Source: Promicromonospora panici (GTDB lineage Bacteria; Actinomycetota; Actinomycetes; Actinomycetales; Cellulomonadaceae). Taken from it: 64,000 bases of DNA. This document shows, one piece after another, positions 7,760-16,811 of this stretch. The position numbers and the translations under genes are program-made. The stretch spans positions 1 through 64,000 of the forward strand of contig NZ_UWYY01000012.1 of NCBI RefSeq assembly GCF_900608595.1. The letters are read 5' to 3'. Under the pieces are notes generated by a model. The model saw nothing but the letters and a program-made list of their open reading frames with translations, did no database searches and had not been told where the DNA came from. Every line of letters starts with the position of its first letter. Position 1 is the first letter of the stretch.

Positions 7760-10561
7760 TCAGGCCAGGGTCGCCGTCGCGGTCCCCGCGTCGTCGTCCC
7801 GAGGGGTCACGAGGGCAGCGGCGAGCCCACGGCGCGACCTGATGTCGAGCTTCGTGTACACCTTGCGCAGGTGCCACTCCACGGTATGCGGGCTGAGGAA
7901 GAGCTCGGCGCCGATCTGCGCGTTGGTCATGCCACTTGCCGCGAGCGCCGCGATCTGCGCCTCCTGCGGCGTCAGCCGCTCCGAGGACCCGGCGTCGCGC
8001 GTGCGCACGTGCTCACCCGTCGCGAGCAGCTCGCGCCGGGCACGCTCCGTGAACGCGAGCGAGCCCATGGCGTCGAACATCCGGTGGGCGGTCCGGAGCT
8101 GCTCGCGGGCGTCCGCGCGCCGTCGGACACGGCGCAGCCATTCGCCGTAGACGAGGTGGGTACGGGCTACCTCGACCTGTACGCGATCGGCGGCGAGCTC
8201 GTCGATCGCCGTCCGGTAGAGCCGGTCGGCCTCGTCGGCGGAGTCGGTGAGCAGCGCCCGGCTGCGGGCCTGGACGCCGCGCGCCCATCCGGTGTCGGCG
8301 GCCCGGGTCAGCTCGACGAGCCGGTCGAGCGATTCCCGTGCCAAGGCACGCTCGCCGCAGTGGAAGGCGGCCTCGACGTGCTCGACCAGCGACAGGCCGG
8401 TGAAGTTGAAGCCGTCGTGCTCGATGCCGGTCCGCGCGGCGGCCAACGCGTCCTCGTAGCGGGCCAGGCCGTTGTACAGGACACCCTGCATGCAGCCCGT
8501 CACGCCGAGCAGCGAGACCTCGCCGTGCTCGGTGGCGCTGATCCGGGCCTCGTCGAAGATCCCGGCGGCGGCCGCCTCGTCGCCGCGCCAGGCGGCGAGA
8601 ACCAGCGTGGCGTAGCGGTGCGGCGCCTGCCCGGTGGCCGCCGCTATGGCGTCGGCCTCCTCGATCATCCGGGTCGCTGCCGCGAAGTCGCCGTGGTGGA
8701 TCTGCACGCCCCCGTAGTAGATGAGGGCCGGGGGCAGCACGCTGAGCGCGCCGACCTCGCGGGCCAGCCGGACCGCGCGGGAGGACAGGACGTCCCAGGC
8801 GGGGAGGTCCCACCGGTGGTGGATGAAGGACTCGAGCGCCACCGGCACGGAGAGCAGCCAGCGCATCGCGGCGTCGCGGTTCCCGAGCTCCTCGTGGGCG
8901 AACGGCTCGAACGCCCGGACCAGCGCCGGGACGCCCGCCTCGTAGCCGTCCGCGAGCAGCGTGGAGACGCCGTCCAGCAGCAGGTCGGAGGCCAGGGACG
9001 CCGACGGCGGGGCGCTCGACCGCCGCGCCGCGATCGCCGCCGCACGGGCGCCGTGCGGGCCGTGCACGCGGCCGGCGAAGACCGTGGCACTGATCGCCTC
9101 GAGGTAGGTCTCCCGCGCCAGCGGTGAGCCCTCGGCGGTGAACCGGTCTGCGGCGTCGAGCAGGAGCGGCGCGGCCTCGTCGCTGCGGCTGCGCGCGAAC
9201 AGCATGCGCGCCCGCAGCCGGGCAAGACGAGCCCGGTCGAGCGGGCTGAGCGGGCACAGATCAGCGAGCGCGGCCAGCTCGGTCGCACGTTCGGGCGCGG
9301 CCGCCGAGAAGTGGGCCTCGGCGGCGGCGAGGGCGCGTCGGCCGCGCTGTCCGGGATCGGGGGTCAGGGCCGCGGCGCGTTCGAGCAGCACGGCCTCGGC
9401 CGCCACGCCGCCTCGCTGGTGTGCCCGGTCGGCGGCCTCTTCCAGCCCTGCGGCGACGTCCTCGTCCGGCCCGTGGGACGCCTGCGCGGCGTGCCAGGCC
9501 CGGCGGTCCGGCTCGAGCACGGGGTCGGTGGCCTCGGCCAGCGCCTGGTGCACCGTGCGACGCTGCCCGGCGTCGGCCTCGCGGTAGACCGCGGAGCGCG
9601 CCAGGGGGTGGCGGAAGCGCATCGACTCGCCGAACTCGATGAGACCGGCGGCCTTCGCCGGTGCGGCGTCCGGGGTGATGCCGAGCAGCTCGGCCGCGCG
9701 CAGCAGGAGCCGGACGTCGCCGACCGGCTCGGCCGCGGCGATGAGCAGCAGCGTCCGGGTGCGGTCGGGCAGCGACGTCAACCGCCTCGCGTAGTCCTGC
9801 TCGACGCGGCCCGACACCGAGGCCAGGTCGGCCGCGTCGAGGCCGTAGGCCAGGTCGGCGGCGGTGCGGCCGCGCGAGAGCTCGAGCAGTGCCAGCGGGT
9901 TTCCGCCCGTCTCCGCCACGAGGCGGTCGCGGACGCGCGGCTCCATGCGGCCCTCGACAGACGCCTCGAGCAGGTCGCCGGCGGCCTCCTTGTCCAGGCC
10001 GCCGATCCGCAGCTCCGGCAGCCCGCCCAGGGCTCCGGCGCCCTCGGGATCGCGGACGGTGAACACCATCGCGACGGCCTCCGCCAGGAGCCGCCGGGCC
10101 ACGAACTCCAGGGTCTGGAGCGAGACCTGGTCGAGCCAGTGGGCGTCGTCGACGAGGAGCAGGACGGGACGGGTCTCCGAGGCGCGGGTGAGCAGGGTGA
10201 GGACCGCCAGCCCGACGAGGAAGCGGTCGGGCGGGTCGCCCGCCGCCATCCCGAATGCCACCTGGAGCGCGTCGCGCTGAGGCTCCGGCAGGGCGTCGAC
10301 CGCCCCTAGGAACGGCGCGCAGAGCTGGTGCAGGCTCGCCCAGGCGAGCTCCATGTCGGCCTCGATGCCCTGCGCTCGGGCGATGGTCATCCCGGAGGCC
10401 TGGACCGCTGTGTACTTTAGCAGCACCGACTTCCCGATACCCGCCTCGCCCCGGATGACGCGCACCGTGGACTCCCTCGCCCGGAGCCTGGCGAGGACGT
10501 CGTCCAGCACCGCGCACTCGCGGTGCCGACCCACCAGGTTCGGTAGTCGGGCTGCGCTCAC
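7760..10561 (-). CDS. Large ATP-binding LuxR-family regulator (LAL type)
   Basis: About 933 residues, same layout as the LAL regulator at 4027-6822. An N-terminal LVGRHRECAVLDDVL leads into Walker A GEAGIGKSVLL and Walker B VLLLVDDAHWLD, then an alpha-helical TPR-like body. The C-terminal LuxR HTH reads LTPQEAQIAALAASGMTNAQI and LSPHTVEWHLRKVYTKLDI. Start chosen at GTG 10561, 4 nt after AGGAG; an ATG 51 nt upstream would add a non-conserved tail. It diverges from the SdhA-like flavoprotein gene across a 142 bp intergenic region, which suggests it might control that gene; this is inference. Confidence 0.9.
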   Translation of the reverse strand: MSAARLPNLVGRHRECAVLDDVLARLRARESTVRVIRGEAGIGKSVLLKYTAVQASGMTIARAQGIEADMELAWASLHQLCAPFLGAVDALPEPQRDALQVAFGMAAGDPPDRFLVGLAVLTLLTRASETRPVLLLVDDAHWLDQVSLQTLEFVARRLLAEAVAMVFTVRDPEGAGALGGLPELRIGGLDKEAAGDLLEASVEGRMEPRVRDRLVAETGGNPLALLELSRGRTAADLAYGLDAADLASVSGRVEQDYARRLTSLPDRTRTLLLIAAAEPVGDVRLLLRAAELLGITPDAAPAKAAGLIEFGESMRFRHPLARSAVYREADAGQRRTVHQALAEATDPVLEPDRRAWHAAQASHGPDEDVAAGLEEAADRAHQRGGVAAEAVLLERAAALTPDPGQRGRRALAAAEAHFSAAAPERATELAALADLCPLSPLDRARLARLRARMLFARSRSDEAAPLLLDAADRFTAEGSPLARETYLEAISATVFAGRVHGPHGARAAAIAARRSSAPPSASLASDLLLDGVSTLLADGYEAGVPALVRAFEPFAHEELGNRDAAMRWLLSVPVALESFIHHRWDLPAWDVLSSRAVRLAREVGALSVLPPALIYYGGVQIHHGDFAAATRMIEEADAIAAATGQAPHRYATLVLAAWRGDEAAAAGIFDEARISATEHGEVSLLGVTGCMQGVLYNGLARYEDALAAARTGIEHDGFNFTGLSLVEHVEAAFHCGERALARESLDRLVELTRAADTGWARGVQARSRALLTDSADEADRLYRTAIDELAADRVQVEVARTHLVYGEWLRRVRRRADAREQLRTAHRMFDAMGSLAFTERARRELLATGEHVRTRDAGSSERLTPQEAQIAALAASGMTNAQIGAELFLSPHTVEWHLRKVYTKLDIRSRRGLAAALVTPRDDDAGTATATLA

Positions 10562-10703
10562 GGTGCTCCTGCGGGTAGGGGCGCACACCACGGCGGAGCG
10601 CTCTGCGGACAAGAATATTCGGTTCTGTCACACATCGGTACGTCTGCCGGGTCGAGAGCGGACAAGCATTCGTCTGCTGTCCAGCTGCTGTCTAGGAGTT
10701 GCC

Positions 10704-12434
10704 ATGCCGTCACGCGAACACCGGCTCGCCACGTCCGTCCTCGTCGTCGGGACGGGAGGGGCCGGCCTGCGGGCCGCCATCGAGCTCACCGAGGCGGGCA
10801 CCGCGGTGCTCGCGGTGGGCAAGCGGCCGGCCGTCGACGCGCACACCGTGCTCGCCACCGACGGCATCAGCGCCGCCCTGGCGACCGCCGACCCGGACGA
10901 CACCTGGGAGCAGCACGCCGCCGACACCCTTCACGAGAGCGGCCTGCTGGCCGACCCCCGCGCGGTGCAGCACGTGGCCCGGAACGCCGGGCAGGCGATC
11001 CACGACCTCGAGCGGTTCGGGATGCGGTTCGACCGGCAGGCCGACGGGCGGATCGACCAGCGCGGGTTCGGGGCGCACACGTACCGGCGGACGGCCTTCA
11101 CCGGCGACCACACCGGCCTCCGCCTGCAGCGGGTGCTCCGTGCGCACGCCGCGCGGCTCGGCGTACCCCTCCTGTCGACGTGCTACGTCACCCGGTTGCT
11201 GGTTGATGGGGGCTCAGTGTTCGGCGCCTACGGGTTCGATCTCGTCGACGGGTCGCGCTACCTCATCCACGCCGATGCGGTGATCCTGGCCGCGGGCGGG
11301 CACACGCGGATCTGGCGGCGTGCGGCGGCGCGACGCGACGAGAGCACCGGCGACTCGTTCCGGCTGGCCGCCGAGGCCGGGGTCCGGCTCCGCGACCCGG
11401 AGCTGGTGCAGTTCCACCCGACCGGCCTCCTCGCTCCCGAGAACGCCGCGGGCACCCTGGTCGGCGAGGCCGCGCGCCGCGAGGGCGGCGGCCTCCTCAA
11501 CAACCTCGGCGAACGCTTTCTGGACCGCTACGACCCCGTGCGGATGGAGCGCGCCGGCCGCGACCTCGTGGCCCGCGCGTCGTACACGGAGATCGCCGAG
11601 GGGCGAGGCACGCCGGCGGGCGGCGTCTGGCTCGACCTCTCGCACCTGCCGCGGGAGACGATCCTGACCCGCCTGCCCGACGTCTACCGGACGCTGCTCG
11701 ACCTGCAGATGGTCGACGTCACCTGCGACCCGTTCGAGGTCGCGCCCACGGCCTACTACTCGATGGGCGGTGCTCAGGTCCGGCCGGAGGACAACGGTAC
11801 GGACGTCGACGGCCTCTATGTCGTCGGCGAGGCGGCCAGCGGGCTCCACGGCGCCAACCACGTCGAGGGCAACGCACTCCTCGAGCTGCTTGTCCACGGC
11901 CGGTCCGCCGCGCGCGCGGCGGCCCTCTACTCCGCCCGCCTGACCAACCAGCGACGCTCGCTCGGCGCGGTCCGCGACGCCGAGGCCGACGTCGACCGCG
12001 TACTCACCGCGGGCGGCAGGCAGAACCCGCGGGCCCTGCAGCGCGAGGTGCGCGACCTGGTGACCGAGCACGCCGGCGTCGTACGGCACGAGGCGGGGCT
12101 GCGGGCCGGTCTCACCCGGCTCGAGGACGTCGAGGACCGCGCGGGCGACCTCTACGTGCACACGGACATCAGCGGCTACCAGGACCTCGCCCACGCCTTC
12201 GACCTGCGCTCGGCGGCCCTGGCTGCCCGCGCGACCCTGGAGTGCGCGCTGGAGCGCCGCGAGTCGCGCGGCAGCCACCAGCGCTCGGACCACCCGGGCC
12301 CCGACCCGGCGCTGCGGGTCAACCTCCTGTGGTCGCCGACCGAGGGTGTGCGCCGCGCGGTGGTGCCACCCGTGCCGACCGACATCGCCGCGCTGATGCG
12401 CGACGTGCCGGCCGACGGGAAGTGGCTGGAGTAG
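10704..12434 (+). CDS. Orphan SdhA/FrdA-like FAD-binding dehydrogenase
   Basis: 576-residue flavoprotein of the succinate dehydrogenase/fumarate reductase/L-aspartate oxidase family. Seen: the FAD fold VLVVGTGGAGLRAAIELTEAG at residues 12-32, a His47 in AHTVLATDGISAAL at the site of covalent flavin attachment in SdhA, QFHPTG at 236-241, REGGGLLNNLGERFLDRY, and the C-terminal FAD motif GLYVVGEAASGLHGAN. Two substrate-site positions differ from the family: AYYSMGG has Tyr351 where HYSMGG is usual, and HGANH has His386 where HGANR is usual. No iron-sulfur or membrane-anchor subunit is adjacent. TAGGAG lies 5 nt before the ATG. It may be a soluble oxidase or reductase for another substrate; function open. 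Confidence 0.8.
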   Translation: MPSREHRLATSVLVVGTGGAGLRAAIELTEAGTAVLAVGKRPAVDAHTVLATDGISAALATADPDDTWEQHAADTLHESGLLADPRAVQHVARNAGQAIHDLERFGMRFDRQADGRIDQRGFGAHTYRRTAFTGDHTGLRLQRVLRAHAARLGVPLLSTCYVTRLLVDGGSVFGAYGFDLVDGSRYLIHADAVILAAGGHTRIWRRAAARRDESTGDSFRLAAEAGVRLRDPELVQFHPTGLLAPENAAGTLVGEAARREGGGLLNNLGERFLDRYDPVRMERAGRDLVARASYTEIAEGRGTPAGGVWLDLSHLPRETILTRLPDVYRTLLDLQMVDVTCDPFEVAPTAYYSMGGAQVRPEDNGTDVDGLYVVGEAASGLHGANHVEGNALLELLVHGRSAARAAALYSARLTNQRRSLGAVRDAEADVDRVLTAGGRQNPRALQREVRDLVTEHAGVVRHEAGLRAGLTRLEDVEDRAGDLYVHTDISGYQDLAHAFDLRSAALAARATLECALERRESRGSHQRSDHPGPDPALRVNLLWSPTEGVRRAVVPPVPTDIAALMRDVPADGKWLE

Positions 12435-12489
12435 GCGATGGGGCCGGAGTGGGTGGGAAGCGGCCGAGAGCGGGCCGCAGGCCGCGACC

Positions 12490-13722
12490 TCAGACCCGGG
12501 CCGGCGTCCGGGCGGCGTGCCGCTCGGGGGTGAACGCCACCGCCAGCGTCGCCGGGTAGCGCGACCACGGCGACGGCGCCCAGGTGACCTCGCGGTCGGT
12601 GAGCCGCAGGTCGAGCCGCTCCATGAGGCTCTCCACCGCGATCTTCACCACGAGCCGTCCCGGGCGCCGGGCGGGGCACGCGTGCGGCCCGACCCCGAAC
12701 GACAGGTGCGAGCGGTTGCCGGCCTCGAAGAGGTCGTCGGTGGTCCGCACCCGCGGGTCGTTGTTCGCGGCGGCCACGCCCATCACTATCGCGTCACCTG
12801 CCTTGATCCGGACCTTGCCGAGCGTGCAGTCCGTGACGGCGTACCGGGCGGGCAGGTTGGCGACGGGCGGCTCGCTCCACAGCGTCTCGTCCATGGCGTC
12901 GTCCAGGCCGCGCCGCACGCCGGTGACCCGGCCGGTGTACCGGGGGTCGGTGAGCATCCGGCGCAGCGTGGCCGCTATCCAGGTCACGAGCAGCTCGTTC
13001 GACGCGCAGATCGCCACCACCATGGAGTGCACGATCTCCGTGTCGTCCTCGAAGCTGGGGTGCTCGACGAAGCGGGCCGTCAGGTTGTTGCCGGGGCTCT
13101 CCCGCGTCGCGAGCACGTGGTCCAGCACGATCCGGTCCATCGTGGCGAGGGCGGTCATGGGGTCGCCCCCGTGCCCGAAGACGTCGCTGGCGCAGCGCAG
13201 CAGGGCGATGCCCTGGTGCTCGTCGAAGCCGAACATCCCCGACACGGCCAGGAACGACACTGCGGCCGCGTACCCGCCGATCAGGTCCGCGTGCCCCTGG
13301 GTGGCGAACGAGTCGATCAGCCGGCTGCAGACGCCGCGCACGAGGGCGGCGGTCTGGGCCTCGTCGATGCCCGCGAACGCCTCGTCCACGGGGAGGCGCA
13401 GCCGCCGGTGGTCCGCGCCGTCCGCGTAGTACAGCGCCCGCCGTCCGGCCGGAGACAGGATGGCGTGCAGGGTCGAGTCCAGCGGCAGGCGCTCCTTCCA
13501 GTGCCGCGGGTTCCTCGCGAACACGCTCTCGGTCCGCATCACCTCCATGACCTCGGCGTGCCCCAGCACGAGCCAGCCCGGCACACCCGGCTCCAGGTCC
13601 ACGGGCGCCACCGGCCCCCACTCGTCCTGCAGCTTCCGCAGCGCCGCGGTCATGTCCTCCGCGCCGGTCAGATCCACCAGCGCCACACGACCTCCGCCTC
13701 GCCGCGGTTCCAGGTCAGGCAT
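12490..13722 (-). CDS. Cytochrome P450, CYP157-like, lacking the ExxR motif
   Basis: 410-residue P450. The heme-binding loop FGVGPHACPAR has the ligand Cys349, and a C-helix ADHRRLR is present at residues 103-109. The K-helix, normally ExxR, reads DETLW (Glu279, then Trp282 in place of Arg). The I-helix, normally A-G-x-D/E-T, reads ASNEL at 240-244, so the oxygen-activating Thr is also missing. The CYP157 family of Streptomyces is the published example of P450s without ExxR. Those usually sit in conservons beside a CYP154 gene; no conservon genes are visible here. Start ATG 13722 has GGAGG 4 nt upstream. No ferredoxin gene is nearby. Substrate unknown. Confidence 0.88.
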   Translation of the reverse strand: MPDLEPRRGGGRVALVDLTGAEDMTAALRKLQDEWGPVAPVDLEPGVPGWLVLGHAEVMEVMRTESVFARNPRHWKERLPLDSTLHAILSPAGRRALYYADGADHRRLRLPVDEAFAGIDEAQTAALVRGVCSRLIDSFATQGHADLIGGYAAAVSFLAVSGMFGFDEHQGIALLRCASDVFGHGGDPMTALATMDRIVLDHVLATRESPGNNLTARFVEHPSFEDDTEIVHSMVVAICASNELLVTWIAATLRRMLTDPRYTGRVTGVRRGLDDAMDETLWSEPPVANLPARYAVTDCTLGKVRIKAGDAIVMGVAAANNDPRVRTTDDLFEAGNRSHLSFGVGPHACPARRPGRLVVKIAVESLMERLDLRLTDREVTWAPSPWSRYPATLAVAFTPERHAARTPARV

Positions 13723-13949
13723 GGCCCCTCCACGATCGACATTCATCGAATCATCCATCGAAATTGTGGGGCGACCTGCGTAGACGCCCGATCGTCGGTT
13801 TCTATCACGGCGTGTGGGGAACACGTAACACGTGTGTGGTCCAGGTCACCCTCGCTTCACCCGCTATCTTCGTGGCGCCTGTGCACACCGGTGGGTTCGG
13901 GTGGTCCGACGGGCGCGGCGGGGGCCGCACCGCGTGGGACGATGCGACG

Positions 13950-15845
13950 GTGAGCATGCACGGTGGCGGCGGGAGCATGGGCGGCGGCCGCACGATGAGG
14001 TCCTTCACGCAGGACGGCTCGGTCACCCAGCAGCGCCTGGGGCGGGCCGCGTTGCGGCGGATAGTGGGTTTCGCCCGGCCGTACCGCGGCCGGCTCATCC
14101 TCTTCGTGCTCATCCTGGCCCTGGAGGCCGCGGCGGGCGCCGCGACGCCGCTGCTCTTCCAGCGGATCATCGACCACGGCATCGTCGACGGCGACACGCG
14201 ACTGGTCGTCCTGCTGGCCGGTGCCGCCGCCCTGCTCGCGATCGTGGCCGCTGGACTGTCCGTCGCAGACCGGCTGGTTTCGTCGCAGGTCGGCGAGGGG
14301 CTCATCCTCGACCTGCGGATCGCCGTGTTCGACCACGTCCAGCGCATGCCGCTCGCCTTTTTCTCCCGTGCCCGCACGGGCGCCCTGGTGCAGCGCCTCA
14401 ACGGTGACGTGCTCGGGGCGCAGCGTGCGTTCACGTCGACCCTGCAGACGGTGGTCTCCAACACCCTGACCATCACGTTCACCCTCGCGGCGATGCTCAC
14501 CATGTCGTGGGAGCTCACCCTCGGCGCCCTCGTGCTCGTCCCGCTGTTCGTGTTCCCCGCGCGCTGGTTCGGCCGCCGCCTCGCTGTCCTGACCCGGCGC
14601 GGCATGGAGGTCGACGCCGACCTCGGCCAGGTGATGAACGAGCGGTTCAACGTGGCCGGTGCCCACCTCGTGAAGGTGTTCGGCGACCCGGCCACCGAGT
14701 CCGAGCGGTTCGCCGGGCCGGCCCGCGAGCGCCGCGACCTGGGCGTGCGGACCGCGCTGTTCGGGACGTGGTTCCGGGTGGGGCTGTCGACCGTCGCGGC
14801 CCTGGCCGTGGCCGGCGTGTACGGGCTGGGCGGGCTGCAGGCGATCGCCGGCGAGCTCACGGTCGGCACGGTCGTGGCGCTCGCCACGTACCTCACCCGC
14901 CTGTACGGGCCGCTGACGGCGATGGCGAACGTCCAGGTCGACGTGATGACGGCGCTCGTGTCGTTCGAGCGGGTGCTGGAGGTCCTGGATCTCGAGCCGT
15001 CGGTGGCCGAGCAGCCGGACGCCGTCGACCTGCGTGCGGCCGTCGCTGCCCGGGGCGCGTCCGTCACCCTGACGGGCGTGACGTTCCGGTACCCGCGGGC
15101 CGACGAGGTGTCGCTCGCCTCGCTGGAGTCGGTGGCCGGGCAGCGCAAGGATCCGACGACGGACACGCTGCGCGACGTCTCGTTCGAGGTCCCCGCGGGT
15201 TCGATGGTGGCGCTCGTCGGGCCGTCCGGGGCGGGCAAGACGACGGTCTCGCAGCTGGTCAGCCGGATGTACGACCCGACGTCGGGCGCGGTGCGCATCG
15301 CCGGCACCGACCTGCGCGACGTGACGTTCGCGTCGCTGCGGGCCACGGTCGGCGTCGTCTCGCAGGACGCGCACCTGTTCCACGACACGATGGCGGCGAA
15401 CCTCCGGTTCGTCCGCCCGGAGGCGACCGACGCCGATCTCGAGCGGGTGCTGCGCCAGGCGCGCATCTGGGACCTGGTCGACCGGCTGCCCGAGGGCCTG
15501 GACACCGTGGTGGGCGACCGCGGCTACCGGCTGTCCGGCGGCGAGCGGCAGCGCCTCGCGATCGCGCGCCTGCTCCTCAAGGCGCCCGACGTCGTGGTCC
15601 TCGACGAGGCGACGGCACACCTCGACTCGGAGTCCGAGGCCGCCGTGCAGGTGGCCCTCGACCAGGCCCTCGCGGGGCGGACGTCGCTGGTCATCGCGCA
15701 CCGGCTGTCCACGGTCCGCGCGGCGGACCGCATAGTGGTGCTCGACGACGGCCGCGTGGCCCAGTCCGGCACGCACGCCGAGCTGATCGCCGCCGGCGGC
15801 CTGTACGCCGACCTGTACCGCACCCAGTTCGCGGAGACAGCCTGA
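13950..15845 (+). CDS. ABC exporter, fused permease and ATPase (half-transporter)
   Basis: About 631 residues. A transmembrane domain of six helices spans roughly residues 45-335. The nucleotide-binding domain follows, with Walker A GPSGAGKTTVSQL, signature LSGGERQRLAIARLLL, Walker B VVVLDEATAH and H-loop IAHRLSTV. This is the MsbA/LmrA-type layout and probably works as a homodimer exporting a hydrophobic compound or peptide. The Gly/Met-rich N-terminus (SMHGGGGSMGG) is a common actinobacterial feature and leaves the start uncertain among GTG 13950, ATG 13956 and ATG 13977. It diverges from the P450 across 227 bp and is followed 25 bp later by the CDF transporter, suggesting cotranscription. 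Confidence 0.9.
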   Translation: MSMHGGGGSMGGGRTMRSFTQDGSVTQQRLGRAALRRIVGFARPYRGRLILFVLILALEAAAGAATPLLFQRIIDHGIVDGDTRLVVLLAGAAALLAIVAAGLSVADRLVSSQVGEGLILDLRIAVFDHVQRMPLAFFSRARTGALVQRLNGDVLGAQRAFTSTLQTVVSNTLTITFTLAAMLTMSWELTLGALVLVPLFVFPARWFGRRLAVLTRRGMEVDADLGQVMNERFNVAGAHLVKVFGDPATESERFAGPARERRDLGVRTALFGTWFRVGLSTVAALAVAGVYGLGGLQAIAGELTVGTVVALATYLTRLYGPLTAMANVQVDVMTALVSFERVLEVLDLEPSVAEQPDAVDLRAAVAARGASVTLTGVTFRYPRADEVSLASLESVAGQRKDPTTDTLRDVSFEVPAGSMVALVGPSGAGKTTVSQLVSRMYDPTSGAVRIAGTDLRDVTFASLRATVGVVSQDAHLFHDTMAANLRFVRPEATDADLERVLRQARIWDLVDRLPEGLDTVVGDRGYRLSGGERQRLAIARLLLKAPDVVVLDEATAHLDSESEAAVQVALDQALAGRTSLVIAHRLSTVRAADRIVVLDDGRVAQSGTHAELIAAGGLYADLYRTQFAETA

Positions 15846-15870
15846 CGCCCCCGCTGGGAGGATGAGCCCT

Positions 15871-16782
15871 GTGGGATCCCACGACCATCACCTGCCGCAC
15901 GGACACCGCGGCCGCCTCACCGCCGCGTTCACGATCACGGCGGCGGTGCTGCTCGCCCAGGTCGTCGGCGCCTGGGTCACGGGCAGCCTCGCGCTGCTCG
16001 TCGACACCGTGCACCTGCTGACCGACGCCGCGGGCCTCGCGATGGCCCTGTTCGCGGCGCACCTCGTGGAGCGTCCGCCGTCGGCCCGGCGCACCTGGGG
16101 CTACCGCCGCGCGGAGGTGATCGCGGCCCTCGCGCAGGCCGGCGTGCTGCTGGCCGTGGGCGTGTACGTGCTGGTCGAGGGCGTCGCGCGGCTCGCCGCG
16201 CCGCCCGAGGTGCCCGGACCCGAGCTGGTGGTCTTCGGCGCGATCGGCCTGGTCGGGAATCTCGCCGCGCTGGCGATCCTGGCCGGGCAGCGGACGGCGA
16301 GCTTCAACCTGCGCGCCGCGTTCCTCGAGGTGGTGAACGACGCGCTGGGCTCGCTCGCGGTCGTCGTCGCGGCGGTGGTCATCATCCTGACGGGCTGGCA
16401 GCGGGCCGACGTCGTCGCGGGGCTGCTGATCGGCGCGCTCATCCTCCCGCGGGCGCTCAGGCTGCTCCGCGAGACGGTCTCCGTGCTGCTGGAGTCGTCA
16501 CCGCCCGGCCTGGACCTCGACGAGGTCCGCGCCCATCTGCTCCAGCTCGACCACGTCGAGGACGTGCACGACATGCACGCTTCGCTGATCGCCACGGGCC
16601 TGCCGGTGATCAGCGCGCACGTGGTGGTCGGCACCGACTGCTTCACCGACGGCCACGCCGCCCGCATCCTGGACCAGCTGCAGGAGTGTGTGGCCGAGCA
16701 CTTCGACATAGCGGTGGAGCACTCCACGTTCCAGGTCGAGCCGCACACGCATCCGGCCCACGAGCACCCGCAGCACGCCTGA
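15871..16782 (+). CDS. Cation diffusion facilitator (zinc/cobalt efflux)
   Basis: About 303 residues with six predicted transmembrane helices and a cytoplasmic C-terminal domain. His-rich termini (HDHHLPHGH and HTHPAHEHPQHA) and the loop WGYRRAEVIAAL are typical of the CzcD/ZitB group. The TM2 metal site is His48-xxx-Asp52 (HLLTD). The TM5 site reads E-V-V-N-D, so Glu153 replaces the usual His while Asp157 is kept. Start chosen at GTG 15871, 9 nt after GGGAGG; the ATG at 15862 is directly adjacent to that site and less likely. It follows the ABC exporter closely. It probably exports Zn2+ or a similar ion by proton exchange. Confidence 0.9.
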   Translation: MGSHDHHLPHGHRGRLTAAFTITAAVLLAQVVGAWVTGSLALLVDTVHLLTDAAGLAMALFAAHLVERPPSARRTWGYRRAEVIAALAQAGVLLAVGVYVLVEGVARLAAPPEVPGPELVVFGAIGLVGNLAALAILAGQRTASFNLRAAFLEVVNDALGSLAVVVAAVVIILTGWQRADVVAGLLIGALILPRALRLLRETVSVLLESSPPGLDLDEVRAHLLQLDHVEDVHDMHASLIATGLPVISAHVVVGTDCFTDGHAARILDQLQECVAEHFDIAVEHSTFQVEPHTHPAHEHPQHA

Positions 16783-16811
16783 TCTCAGACAGGCCTCTTG
16801 GCTGTGGGCGG

